From positions 1 to 7,434 of the forward strand of contig JAEWYD010000384.1 of assembly GCA_023462275.1 (NCBI GenBank): 7,434 nucleotides of DNA. The letters run 5' to 3'. The position numbers and the translations under genes are program-made. The notes below the pieces were generated by a model. It ran no database searches, was not told the DNA's origin, and was given only the letters and a program-made list of their open reading frames with translations. Positions 1 through 6,525 of the stretch are shown piece after piece. The stretch comes from Actinomycetes bacterium. GTDB taxonomy: Bacteria; Actinomycetota; Actinomycetes; Actinomycetales; Cellulomonadaceae. How positions within the stretch are numbered: the stretch's first letter is position 1; the number at the start of each line of letters is the position of its first letter.

Positions 1-414
1 GTGGTGGTGGGCGTCGCCGGCGGGGCCGTGGTGGTCTATCGCGACCACCGCGCCGACCAGGCGTACGCGGCGCTCCAGAGCGAGGTCATGCGCATCGTGT
101 CCGCACCGGACGTCGTCACGCACGACCTCCCGCTCGGCGAGGCGCACGTGGCGATGAGCGCCGAGATGTCCAAGGCGGCGGTCATGGGCGAGGACGTGCC
201 GGTGCCGGGGCGCAGCGGGACGGTCTACCAGGTGTGGATGATGCACGCCGACGGCTCGACCGCGCCCGGGCCCACGTTCATGCCGCGCGACGGGGAGGTG
301 CTGGCCGTGGTCGAGGGCGACCTGTCGGCCGTGACGGAGCTCATGGTCACGCTGGAGCCGGAGGGCGGCTCCAGCGCGCCCACGGGCCGGATGGTCGCGG
401 CGGTGCTGCTGTGA
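1..414 (+). CDS. rskA: RskA-family anti-sigma factor, C-terminal part (5' truncated by window)
   Basis: This is the C-terminal 137 residues of a membrane anti-sigma factor. The frame is open from base 1, so the real start lies outside the window; the GTG at base 1 is probably an internal Val codon. The first residues (VVVGVAGGAVVVY) look like the end of a transmembrane helix. They are followed by an extracytoplasmic RskA-type domain with recognisable blocks: YQVWMMHADGS (about 76-86), then GDLSAV, then VTLEPEGGSSAPTG near the end. In the family, the cytoplasmic N-terminus holds an ECF sigma factor (SigK type) inactive, and regulated proteolysis of the anti-sigma factor releases it. The cognate sigma gene would be expected just upstream, outside the window. 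The next gene is convergent, 26 bp away, so the operon ends here. Family assignment is firm; the exact partner sigma factor is inference. Confidence 0.85.
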   Translation: MVVGVAGGAVVVYRDHRADQAYAALQSEVMRIVSAPDVVTHDLPLGEAHVAMSAEMSKAAVMGEDVPVPGRSGTVYQVWMMHADGSTAPGPTFMPRDGEVLAVVEGDLSAVTELMVTLEPEGGSSAPTGRMVAAVLL

Positions 415-434
415 GCAGCCCCCGCGCGGCGCGA

Positions 435-450
435 CCGTCGTCAGCGACGG
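435..450. terminator. Short hairpin between convergent rskA and NYN genes
   Basis: CCGTCG (435-440), loop TCAG, CGACGG (445-450) form a perfect 6-bp stem. It overlaps the stop codon of the minus-strand NYN gene (441-443) and lies 20 bp after the rskA stop. There is no T-tract on either strand, so it could be a weak bidirectional terminator for the converging transcripts or chance in GC-rich DNA. Confidence 0.3.
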
Positions 451-1217
451 CCCGCCTGCCGCTTGTCCCGCACGGAGAGCGTCGGCCGGCCCTCGTCGCG
501 CACGTCGAAGAGCTCGGTCGCCTCGAGCAGCCGACTGAGCTTGCCGTACCCGTAGTTGCGCGGGTCGAACGAGGACTGGTTGGCGATGTGGCTGCCGACC
601 GTGCCGACGAGCGCCCAGCCGTCGTCGTCGGCCGCTGCCTGCACCGCGCGGCGCAGCAGCGTCACGAGCTTGGCGTCCTGCTTGAGCTGCGCGGTCGGGA
701 CGCGCAGCGGCGTCGTGCGCTCGGCCGGCGTGCCCGCCGCCTCGCCGGCCGCCTCGACCTCCTGCTCCTGGACCTCCTGCTCCTGCACGTCGAGCCGGTC
801 GAGCACGAGGAAGCGCGAGCATGCGCTCTTGAACGCCTCCGGCGTCTTGTGGTCGCCGAACCCGTAGACGGCGGCGCCCTTCTCCCGCAGGTGCATGACC
901 AGCGGCGTGAAGTCCCCGTCGGAGGAGACGATGGCGAACGCGTCGGGGCGGTCGGTGTAGTAGAGCGCCATCGCGTCGACGACGAGCGCCATGTCGCTGG
1001 CGTTCTTGCCGGTGCTGTAGTCGTACTGCTGCATCGGGCGGATGGCGTGCTCGAGCAGGACGGCCGCCCAGCCCTTGAGCTCGGGCTTGGTCCAGTTGCC
1101 GTACGCGCGGCGGATGCTCGTCTCCCCCACCCCCGAGAGCTCGTTGAGGATGAGCTCGATGCGGCGCACGGAGGCGTTGTCGGCGTCGATGAGCAGGGCG
1201 ATCCGCGGGTGGTCCAT
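441..1217 (-). CDS. NYN (PIN-like) domain protein with C-terminal LOTUS/OST-HTH domain
   Basis: A 258-residue protein with an N-terminal NYN ribonuclease-like domain (about 4-140). Its acidic residues sit in the family pattern: IDADN (D11, D13), NASDMALVVDA (D75, D81) and VSSDGDF (D100, D102). Family members are predicted metal-dependent RNases (LabA/DUF88, limkain b1-like). A charged linker (145-175) with two QEQEV-type repeats leads to a C-terminal LOTUS/OST-HTH-like region (about 178-250, with the motif FDPRNYGYGKLSRLLE), a domain reported to bind RNA. The product is likely cytoplasmic, with no signal peptide or membrane segment. The start is ATG at 1217, because MDHPRIALLIDADN begins right at the conserved first strand; the longer open frame upstream to 1556 is low-complexity Arg/Ala antisense to dipZ. 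No good Shine-Dalgarno precedes the ATG, but a TACGGT hexamer sits 6 nt upstream, suggesting leaderless translation. The RNA target is unknown. Confidence 0.88.
   Translation of the reverse strand: MDHPRIALLIDADNASVRRIELILNELSGVGETSIRRAYGNWTKPELKGWAAVLLEHAIRPMQQYDYSTGKNASDMALVVDAMALYYTDRPDAFAIVSSDGDFTPLVMHLREKGAAVYGFGDHKTPEAFKSACSRFLVLDRLDVQEQEVQEQEVEAAGEAAGTPAERTTPLRVPTAQLKQDAKLVTLLRRAVQAAADDDGWALVGTVGSHIANQSSFDPRNYGYGKLSRLLEATELFDVRDEGRPTLSVRDKRQAGRR
756..785 (-). repeat. Exact 15-bp tandem duplication inside the NYN-LOTUS linker
   Basis: GACCTCCTGCTCCTG occurs twice head to tail (756-770 and 771-785, plus-strand reading). On the coding strand it gives the repeated linker peptide VQEQEVQEQEV around residues 144-154. 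The repeat is in frame and probably arose by slippage, so linker length may vary among relatives. Confidence 0.85.
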
Positions 1218-1223
1218 GGGCCC

Positions 1224-1229
1224 ACCGTA
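1224..1229 (-). promoter_or_regulatory. Putative -10 hexamer for a leaderless NYN transcript
   Basis: On the minus strand TACGGT (TANNNT pattern) ends 6 nt before the ATG at 1217, the distance expected if transcription starts at the start codon. There is no clear Shine-Dalgarno in between. No convincing -35 was found, so this is suggestive only. Confidence 0.35.
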
Positions 1230-1266
1230 GGGGGCGGGCACCCCCGAGCGCGGGTCCGCCGAGGAG

Positions 1267-1276
1267 AGGAGGAGGT
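1267..1276 (+). promoter_or_regulatory. Ribosome binding site of dipZ
   Basis: AGGAGGAGGT lies immediately upstream of the ATG at 1280, giving an AGGAGG core with 7-nt spacing (or GGAGGT with 3 nt). It fixes the start. The 62-bp divergent gap to the NYN gene (1218-1279) shows no clear -35/-10 pair for dipZ. Confidence 0.75.
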
Positions 1277-1279
1277 GCG

Positions 1280-2965
1280 ATGACAACCCTCCTGCTCGTG
1301 GGGCTGCTCTCCGGGCTCGTGACCGCGCTGTCGCCGTGCGTGCTGCCCGTGCTGCCCGTGGTGCTGACGACGTCGGCCGCCCGGCCCTCCTCCCGCGCGC
1401 GGCCGTTCGCCGTCGTCGGCGGGCTGGTGCTGTCCTTCGGGGCCGCGACCCTGGTCGGCGGCGCGGCGCTGCGGGCGCTCGGGCTGCCGCAGGACCTGCT
1501 GCGCTGGCTCGGCATCGCGACGCTGGCGCTGGTGGGGCTCGCGCTCCTCTGGCCACGGCTGGGCGACCTGCTCGAGGCGCCCTTCCGTCGGATCCGCGGG
1601 CCGCGCCCCGACCGCGACGGCAACGGCTTCGTGCTCGGCCTGGGCATGGGGCTGGTGTTCGTGCCGTGCGCGGGGCCGATCCTCGCGTCGATCAGCGTGC
1701 TGGCCGCCACCGAGCGGCTCGGGCCCGGGCTCGTCGCCCTCACGGCGGCCTACTGCGTCGGCGTCGCGATCCCGCTGCTCGCGGTAGCGCTGGCCGGCAC
1801 GCGGCTGGCGCGGCGCTCGCGCGCGATCCGCGAGCGCGCCCGGGTGGTCCGGACGGTCGCGGGCGCCGTGCTCGTCGCGACCGCGCTGGCGGTCACCGCC
1901 AACGTGGTCGAGCCGCTCCAACGCCTCACCCCGGACTGGTTCGACTCCGTCTCCACGCGTCTCGCGTCCGACGCCGGCGTCCGCGGCGAGCTGGACCGGC
2001 TCGCCGGGCGCGAGCCGCCCGCCGCCACCTCCGCCCGCGGCGAGGGGCCGCTGCCCTTCTACCAGTGCGCCGTCCACCCGGACGAGCTGCAGGACTGCGG
2101 GCCCGCGCCGGAGCTGACGGGGATCACCGGCTGGCTCAACTCCGAGCCGCTGACGATCGCCGGGCTGCGCGGACACGTGGTGCTCGTCGACTTCTGGACC
2201 TACTCCTGCATCAACTGCCAGCGCACGCTCCCCTACGTAACGCGCTGGGCCCGCGACTACGCCGACGACGGCCTCGTCGTCATCGGCGTGCACTCCCCCG
2301 AGTTCGCGTTCGAGCACGTCGCGTCGAACGTCGCGGACAACGCGGCGCGCCTCGGCGTGACGTACCCGGTCGCGCTGGACGACGACCTGGCGACCTGGCA
2401 GGCCTTCGACCAGCGCTTCTGGCCGACCCACTACCTGATCGACGCCGACGGGACGGTCCGGCAGGTCCGCTACGGCGAGGGCGGGTACGCCGAGACGGAG
2501 GCGTCCATCCGCACGCTGCTCGGCCTGGACCCGGCTGGCGGCGCGCGCGACGACGCGCCCTCGCCCACCGAGGGCCAGTCGCCGGAGACGTACCTGGGCG
2601 CCGACCGCGTCGCCCGGCTCGTGAACCCCACCGTGGCGACCGACCGGGCGGCGTCGTACGCGCTGCAGACACCGGCCCTGCACCAGTTCTCGCTCGGGGG
2701 CACGTGGACGGTCCGTCACGAGTACGCGGAGGCCGGGCCGGACGCCGCGCTGGCCTTCCGCTTCCACGCCGCCCAGGTCTACCTGGTCCTCGCCGGCGAG
2801 GGCACGGTGAGCGTCGCCGTCGACGGCGTCCCGGAGGCCACCCGGGAGGTGACGGTGTCCGGCACGCCCACGCTCTACACGCTGTACGACGGCGCCGCCC
2901 GCACCGGGACGCTCCGCCTGGGCCTCAGCCCGGGCCTGCAGGCCTACGCCTTCACGTTCGGGTGA
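1280..2965 (+). CDS. dipZ: DipZ-type CcdA / thioredoxin fusion (thiol-disulfide transmembrane protein)
   Basis: A 561-residue membrane protein. Residues 1-210 form a CcdA-like domain with about six hydrophobic helices. Its two redox cysteines are visible: C20 in SPCVLPVLP and C130 in VPCAGPIL. The family uses this pair to pass electrons from cytoplasmic thioredoxin across the membrane. After a linker (211-275) comes an extracytoplasmic TlpA/thioredoxin domain (about 280-415) with active site FWTYSCINC (C310, C313) and the WP-T cis-proline motif at 381-383. The C-terminal part (about 440-561) is the beta-rich sandwich typical of DipZ. Role: reductant delivery to cell-envelope protein thiols, possibly also cytochrome c maturation. 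An extra pair, C263 and C273, lies in the linker. The protein is shorter than mycobacterial DipZ (about 695 residues from memory). It has a strong ribosome site and is divergent from the NYN gene. In M. tuberculosis dipZ belongs to the SigK regulon, and an rskA-type gene lies nearby here. Confidence 0.93.
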   Translation: MTTLLLVGLLSGLVTALSPCVLPVLPVVLTTSAARPSSRARPFAVVGGLVLSFGAATLVGGAALRALGLPQDLLRWLGIATLALVGLALLWPRLGDLLEAPFRRIRGPRPDRDGNGFVLGLGMGLVFVPCAGPILASISVLAATERLGPGLVALTAAYCVGVAIPLLAVALAGTRLARRSRAIRERARVVRTVAGAVLVATALAVTANVVEPLQRLTPDWFDSVSTRLASDAGVRGELDRLAGREPPAATSARGEGPLPFYQCAVHPDELQDCGPAPELTGITGWLNSEPLTIAGLRGHVVLVDFWTYSCINCQRTLPYVTRWARDYADDGLVVIGVHSPEFAFEHVASNVADNAARLGVTYPVALDDDLATWQAFDQRFWPTHYLIDADGTVRQVRYGEGGYAETEASIRTLLGLDPAGGARDDAPSPTEGQSPETYLGADRVARLVNPTVATDRAASYALQTPALHQFSLGGTWTVRHEYAEAGPDAALAFRFHAAQVYLVLAGEGTVSVAVDGVPEATREVTVSGTPTLYTLYDGAARTGTLRLGLSPGLQAYAFTFG

Positions 2966-2969
2966 CGAC

Positions 2970-3002
2970 GGTGGGGCCGGGACGCACGGTCCCGGCCCCA
3001 CC
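2970..3002. terminator. Strong bidirectional hairpin between convergent dipZ and GH9 genes
   Basis: GGTGGGGCCGGGAC (2970-2983), loop GCACG, and GTCCCGGCCCCACC (2989-3002) form a perfect 14-bp stem. It begins 5 bp after the dipZ stop and lies 22 bp beyond the GH9 stop on the other strand. No T-tract follows on either side, as is common for GC-rich actinobacterial terminators. Its placement between convergent genes supports use from both directions. Confidence 0.8.
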
Positions 3003-3008
3003 GCAGGT

Positions 3009-3034
3009 CGATCGGTCGGTCGGTCAGCCGATCG
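3009..3034. repeat. Secondary inverted repeat with TCGG tandem at the GH9 gene end
   Basis: CGATCGG (3009-3015) and CCGATCG (3028-3034) are a perfect 7-bp inverted repeat around a 12-bp spacer containing tandem TCGG units. It spans the GH9 stop codon (3024-3026). It could assist termination of the GH9 transcript or be a by-product of the tandem tetranucleotide. Confidence 0.4.
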
Positions 3035-6000
3035 CGGGCACCCCCGCCACCGGGAGCGTCAGGCTCCGGTTGAGGAAGGCCGCCATGGCGTCACGCGCCA
3101 CGGGTGCGATCCCGCGGAATGTTCCGTCGGCGTACCCCGTCGACACCTGCACCGACGCGAGCCAGGCGATCTCCGCGTAGAACGGGTCGCCCTTGTGCAC
3201 GTCGGAGAACGGCGAGGTGGCCGGCGCCGTGAACGCGGGCTTGCCCGCGAACCGGTACAGGAAGGCCGCCATCGCCTGCCGCTCGACCGGGGCCAGCGGA
3301 CGGAAGGTCCCGTCCGGGAAGCCCGTGGTGATGCCGGTCGAGGCCAGCCAGGTGATCTCCTTGTAGAACGCGTCGCCGGGGCGCACGTCGCGGAACGGCG
3401 ACGTCGCGGGCGGCGTGAAGGCGGGCGAGCCGGCGGCCCGGTAGAGGAACGCCGCCATCGCCTGGCGCTCGATCGGCAGGGCCGGCCGGAACGTCCCGTC
3501 GGGGAAGCCGGTCGTGATGCCGCTGGCGGCGAGCCAGCGGATCTCCTGCACGAACGGGTGGTCGAGGGCGATGTCGGAGAACGGCTTCGTGACCGTGACG
3601 TCGTCCTGGTCCGCCAGGAACGACGCGGCGTAGGCGAGCGCCGAGTTCCAGTTGATCGTCAGCTCGTTCACGCCCCAGGCGCCGATGTCGTCCACGTAGC
3701 AGAACTGCGCGGCGCAGCCCTGCAGCAGCGGGCCCGAGACGGGGTCCGGGACGTCGGAGTTGGGGCCACCGGAGACCGTGCCCACGGGCGGGTGCGGCAG
3801 GTCGGCGTTCGCCTGGTGCGCGAACCACCGGCTGTGCATGTTCTGCGCGAACTGCGTGCCGTACCCGGTGACGTAGGACATGTTCAGGGCGTTGCGGCCC
3901 AGGACGTAGTCCATGCCCTCGAGCGCCGCCGCCTCGAGCGCGGGGTCACCGCTGATGTCGAAGCCGGCGCCGATGAGAGCGATGTTGTTGAGGATCTTGC
4001 CGTTCGAGCCCCACTCGTAGCGCCCGTTGACGCCCGTGTACGGGACGCCGAACGGGTGCGTGGCGCCCAGCTCGGCCATGTCCCGCGCGGCGTCGACGAC
4101 GGACTGCCGGATCGCCTGACGGCCGGGCACGAGGCTCGGGACCGTCGCCAGGTCGATGCGCGCCACGGCCGCGACGGCGCCCCAGTCGAACCCGGTGGCC
4201 GGGAACGCCTCCTTGGCGCCGCCCAGGTGGTACGGGCTGGCCAGGACGTCGGCCAGGTAGTCGCTGCCACCCGTCGTGAGGTACAGCTCGCTGGCCGCCC
4301 AGTAGAACTCGTCGCCCACCTGGTTGTCGTCGTACGGACCGCCACCGGGGTTGGGGTGGGTGTTCGTGTTCGGCGCGTACAGGTCCGGCGTCGCGACCGC
4401 GGCCGCGTAGGCGGTTTCGGCGGCGTCGAGCAGCTGGGCCGCGAAGTCGGCGTCGTAGTCGGCGAAGAGCCGGGCGCCCTGAGCGGCCACGGCCGCCATG
4501 TTGAGCGTCGCGGCCGTGGAGGGCCGGTGCAGGTAGCGCGGCTGCGGGTCGTTCGACGGCAGCAGCGGGATGCCGGTCCACGCGACGTCGGTCACCTTGT
4601 GGTGGACCATGCCGGCGTACTCCTCACCGGTCGGGACCTGCATCTTCAGCATCCACTCCAGCTCCCAGCGCGCCTCGTCGAGGACGTCGGGGACGCCGTT
4701 GTCGGACTCGGGCACGCGGAGCGTGCCGTCGGCCAGGGCGCCGTCGTCGGCCGTCAGGGCGTGCAGCGACCGCTCGTACGTGCCGAGCAGCTGCGCGACG
4801 GAGATGCCGCCGTTGACGACGTACTTGCCGTGGTCGCCGGCGTCGTACCAGCCGCCGCTCACGTCGAGCGTGTAGTCGCAGGTGTAGCCGTCGTAGAGGT
4901 CCGTGCCGCCCACCGTGAGGGTGCCGGCGGGCAGGCACGTCACCGCGGTGTCGCCCTGGTTGGGGGCGACGCCGACGTGCCCGGCGGGCCGGGCGTACTC
5001 GGCGCCGGCGACGTCGCCGTCGATCGCTGTCCCGCTGCGCATCGGGTAGAAGAAGGACAGGGAGTCGACCCGGAGCTTCTCGTACGGGTCGGCACTCAGG
5101 GCGAACGGGAAGCTGGTCTCGCCGTCGGCCTCGAGCGTGTAGCCGTCGCCGGCCGCCGTCACGGACGAGAAGTCGACGACGTGCACGTTCAGCCCGGAGG
5201 AGGCGTCGACGCCCGCAGGCGTCGAGGTGCCCGTCGCCACGACGGTGCTGCCGTGGCGCAGGGTCCAGGGCAGGGCCGCGGTGGCCTCGGTGACCACGGT
5301 GGCGCGCTTGGGACCGTGCGTCGCGTAGCCCAGCTGGTTGACGCGGACGCGCGGCCCGGTCTCCGGCTCGTAGGGCGGCGGGGGTGCCTGCGTCTTCAGG
5401 AGGGACACGTCCGTGACGCAGAAGGTCCACGGCTCGGCGGAGCCGCCGAGCTGCAGCGCGACCTGCCCGACGACGTCGCCGGTGGCCGCGTACGCGCGCG
5501 TCGCGGTGAACGGGTAGCTGAACTCGCCGACGTCGGCCGTCAGCTGCGGGTTGACGTCGACGACGGTGGTGTAGGAGCCGCCGTTCTCGCCCACGAGCGC
5601 GCGGACCGTCTTGCCCGGCGTCGCGCTGGCGTGCAGCGAGAGGACGTAGTTGCCGTCCTGCTCGACGGGGATCCCGTCGTAGTGCAGGTTGACGTCCCAC
5701 GGGTTGGCGGTGCCGCCGGGCACGTCGAGGCAGACGCCGTCGTCGACGGTCGCCGTCGAGACGGTCGCGCCGTTGAGCGCCCACGCGCCCAGCCCGGCCG
5801 CGAACGACGTCTGCGGCAGGATCTCCTCGTCGCCGGAGAGCGAGACGTCGTCGAGGCAGAACGTGTACGGGGTGGAGCTGCCGCCGAGCTGGAACGCGAT
5901 CTGACCCTCGGGGTCGTCCGGTGCCGGGGCCGCCGGGTACGTCGCCGTGGCGACGAAGCCCAGGTCCACGTCGGACGCCGTCGGCGTGAGCGGGACGTTC

Positions 6001-6362
6001 TCGTCGACGGTCGTGCCGTACGGCGCGCCGTTCTGGCCGACGACGACGCGCACCGTGGCGCCCGGGTCCGCCGAGGCGCTGAAGGTGAAGGCGTACGCGG
6101 TGCCCTCCGTGATGGCGACGCCGTTCAGGCCCACGATCGAGGTCCAGGGGTCACCCCCCGCGGGCACGTCGACGCACAGGGCGCCGCTGCTGGTGTCGAT
6201 GGTCATGTTGCCGGTCGCCCACCAGGCGCCGGCCCCGTCCGTGAAGTCGCCGCCGGGAGCGAGCTGAGCGGCCCCCGCCGAGATCCCGAAGCTCGCGGTG
6301 AGCGCTCCCGCCGCGAGTAGAGCTACCGCCGTGCGGCGGCCGTGCCGTCCTGGTGAGACCAC
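3024..6362 (-). CDS. Secreted GH9 cellulase: CBM4-CBM4-Ig-GH9-SLH-like x3
   Basis: A 1112-residue extracellular endo- or exo-glucanase. The start is GTG at 6362, preceded by AGGAGGGG with 5-nt spacing, and it places a classic signal peptide (RRTAVALLAAGALTASF, cleavage near AGA/AQ at 31-33) at the N-terminus. Two CBM4-like domains follow (about 35-177 and 183-322), each with a conserved Cys pair (C63/C169, C211/C315), then a Pro-rich linker and an Ig-like CelD_N domain (about 337-423). The GH9 domain (about 430-918) retains GGWYDAGDHGKY with D507 and D510 (general base), the MHSR His (H843), and the acid Glu E900 in VNELTINWNS. The N-terminal layout matches Cellulomonas fimi CenC. Three SLH-like repeats (about 926-1101) end the protein and suggest cell-wall attachment. 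Substrate is likely amorphous cellulose or beta-glucan. A CelR-like operator lies in its 5' leader. All eight cysteines can be paired. Confidence 0.95.
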   Translation of the reverse strand: MVSPGRHGRRTAVALLAAGALTASFGISAGAAQLAPGGDFTDGAGAWWATGNMTIDTSSGALCVDVPAGGDPWTSIVGLNGVAITEGTAYAFTFSASADPGATVRVVVGQNGAPYGTTVDENVPLTPTASDVDLGFVATATYPAAPAPDDPEGQIAFQLGGSSTPYTFCLDDVSLSGDEEILPQTSFAAGLGAWALNGATVSTATVDDGVCLDVPGGTANPWDVNLHYDGIPVEQDGNYVLSLHASATPGKTVRALVGENGGSYTTVVDVNPQLTADVGEFSYPFTATRAYAATGDVVGQVALQLGGSAEPWTFCVTDVSLLKTQAPPPPYEPETGPRVRVNQLGYATHGPKRATVVTEATAALPWTLRHGSTVVATGTSTPAGVDASSGLNVHVVDFSSVTAAGDGYTLEADGETSFPFALSADPYEKLRVDSLSFFYPMRSGTAIDGDVAGAEYARPAGHVGVAPNQGDTAVTCLPAGTLTVGGTDLYDGYTCDYTLDVSGGWYDAGDHGKYVVNGGISVAQLLGTYERSLHALTADDGALADGTLRVPESDNGVPDVLDEARWELEWMLKMQVPTGEEYAGMVHHKVTDVAWTGIPLLPSNDPQPRYLHRPSTAATLNMAAVAAQGARLFADYDADFAAQLLDAAETAYAAAVATPDLYAPNTNTHPNPGGGPYDDNQVGDEFYWAASELYLTTGGSDYLADVLASPYHLGGAKEAFPATGFDWGAVAAVARIDLATVPSLVPGRQAIRQSVVDAARDMAELGATHPFGVPYTGVNGRYEWGSNGKILNNIALIGAGFDISGDPALEAAALEGMDYVLGRNALNMSYVTGYGTQFAQNMHSRWFAHQANADLPHPPVGTVSGGPNSDVPDPVSGPLLQGCAAQFCYVDDIGAWGVNELTINWNSALAYAASFLADQDDVTVTKPFSDIALDHPFVQEIRWLAASGITTGFPDGTFRPALPIERQAMAAFLYRAAGSPAFTPPATSPFRDVRPGDAFYKEITWLASTGITTGFPDGTFRPLAPVERQAMAAFLYRFAGKPAFTAPATSPFSDVHKGDPFYAEIAWLASVQVSTGYADGTFRGIAPVARDAMAAFLNRSLTLPVAGVPAIG
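3060..3587 (-). repeat. Three SLH-like repeats at the GH9 C-terminus, 62-residue period
   Basis: PFSD/PFRD/PFSD motifs fall at F928, F990 and F1052, exactly 62 residues (186 bp) apart. Each unit has the pattern F.DV....F..EI.WLA..GI.TG..DGTFRP....R.AMAAFLYR. The units are clear SLH homologues, but the Firmicutes TRAE wall-binding motif is replaced by ERQA, ERQA and ARDA. The third repeat is the most divergent (VQVSTGYADGTFRG) and ends the protein without the PAFT.PATSP spacer. Confidence 0.85.
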
Positions 6363-6367
6363 GTCGT

Positions 6368-6375
6368 CCCCTCCT
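6368..6375 (-). promoter_or_regulatory. Ribosome binding site deciding the GTG start of the GH9 gene
   Basis: On the minus strand AGGAGGGG is followed by 5 nt (ACGAC) and GTG at 6362. This is a near-ideal Shine-Dalgarno. The open frame continues upstream to an ATG at 6626, but that extension crosses the promoter, the G-tract and the inverted repeat, and would bury the signal peptide. Confidence 0.85.
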
Positions 6376-6388
6376 GTGGTGATGGCTG

Positions 6389-6402
6389 TGGGAGCGATTG
6401 CA
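6389..6402. promoter_or_regulatory. CelR/CebR-like (LacI family) operator in the GH9 leader
   Basis: TGGGAGCGATTGCA has one perfect half-site of the actinobacterial cellulase operator TGGGAGCGCTCCCA and matches 11 of 14 positions overall. It satisfies the LacI-family core TGNNANCGNTNNCA at every fixed position. It lies about 13-26 nt downstream of the inferred GH9 transcription start, a position where a bound repressor would block transcription. In Thermobifida and Streptomyces such sites are relieved by cellobiose or cello-oligosaccharides. No lacI-family gene is in the window. Confidence 0.65.
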
Positions 6403-6420
6403 CGCCCCCACGTGCGGACA

Positions 6421-6449
6421 ACTGTGGCGGGGTTCTCTGGCGCGGTCAA
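6421..6449 (-). promoter_or_regulatory. Putative promoter of the GH9 cellulase gene
   Basis: On the minus strand TTGACC (6449-6444) and CACAGT (6426-6421) are separated by exactly 17 bp, resembling a housekeeping sigma-70-type promoter. The start would be near 6414, giving a leader of about 52 nt that carries the CelR-like operator and the ribosome site. Confidence 0.55.
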
Positions 6450-6499
6450 GAGCCCGTCCACCCGCCCTCGCCATGACCAGAACCCGAACCCCACCACCA

Positions 6500-6524
6500 C
6501 CCGCACCCCCAGCCCCCAACCCCC
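6500..6524 (-). other. Predicted G-quadruplex tract
   Basis: The minus strand reads G5-TT-G5-CT-G5-TGC-G3, four G-runs with 2-3 nt loops, which fits the usual intramolecular quadruplex rule with margin. It lies upstream of the GH9 promoter and ends one base before the large inverted repeat. Function is unknown. Confidence 0.6.
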
Positions 6525-6525
6525 G

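Noticed and set aside
1230..1245. GGGGG-N6-CCCCC in the NYN/dipZ divergent gap
   Set aside because: Homopolymer arms of 5 bp are expected at this base composition; no supporting context.
1218..1556. Upstream extension of the NYN protein
   Set aside because: The added residues are low-complexity Arg/Ala/Pro antisense to the first CcdA helices. The family fold begins at the ATG at 1217.
662..3001. 779-residue minus-strand open frame covering dipZ and part of the NYN gene
   Set aside because: The composition is Arg/Gly/Ala-rich with no recognisable domain, and it is antisense to dipZ, which has all its redox motifs. Absence of stops is explained by high GC.
3195..6320. 1041-residue open frame on the plus strand, antisense to the GH9 gene
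   Set aside because: It is low-complexity Arg/Gly/Val/Ala sequence with no domain pattern, fully opposite a gene with intact GH9, CBM and SLH motifs. It is a GC-rich shadow frame.
6400..6415. GCACG-N6-CGTGC small inverted repeat near the GH9 transcription start
   Set aside because: Only 5-bp arms in GC-rich DNA, overlapping the end of the CelR-like site; not distinguishable from chance.
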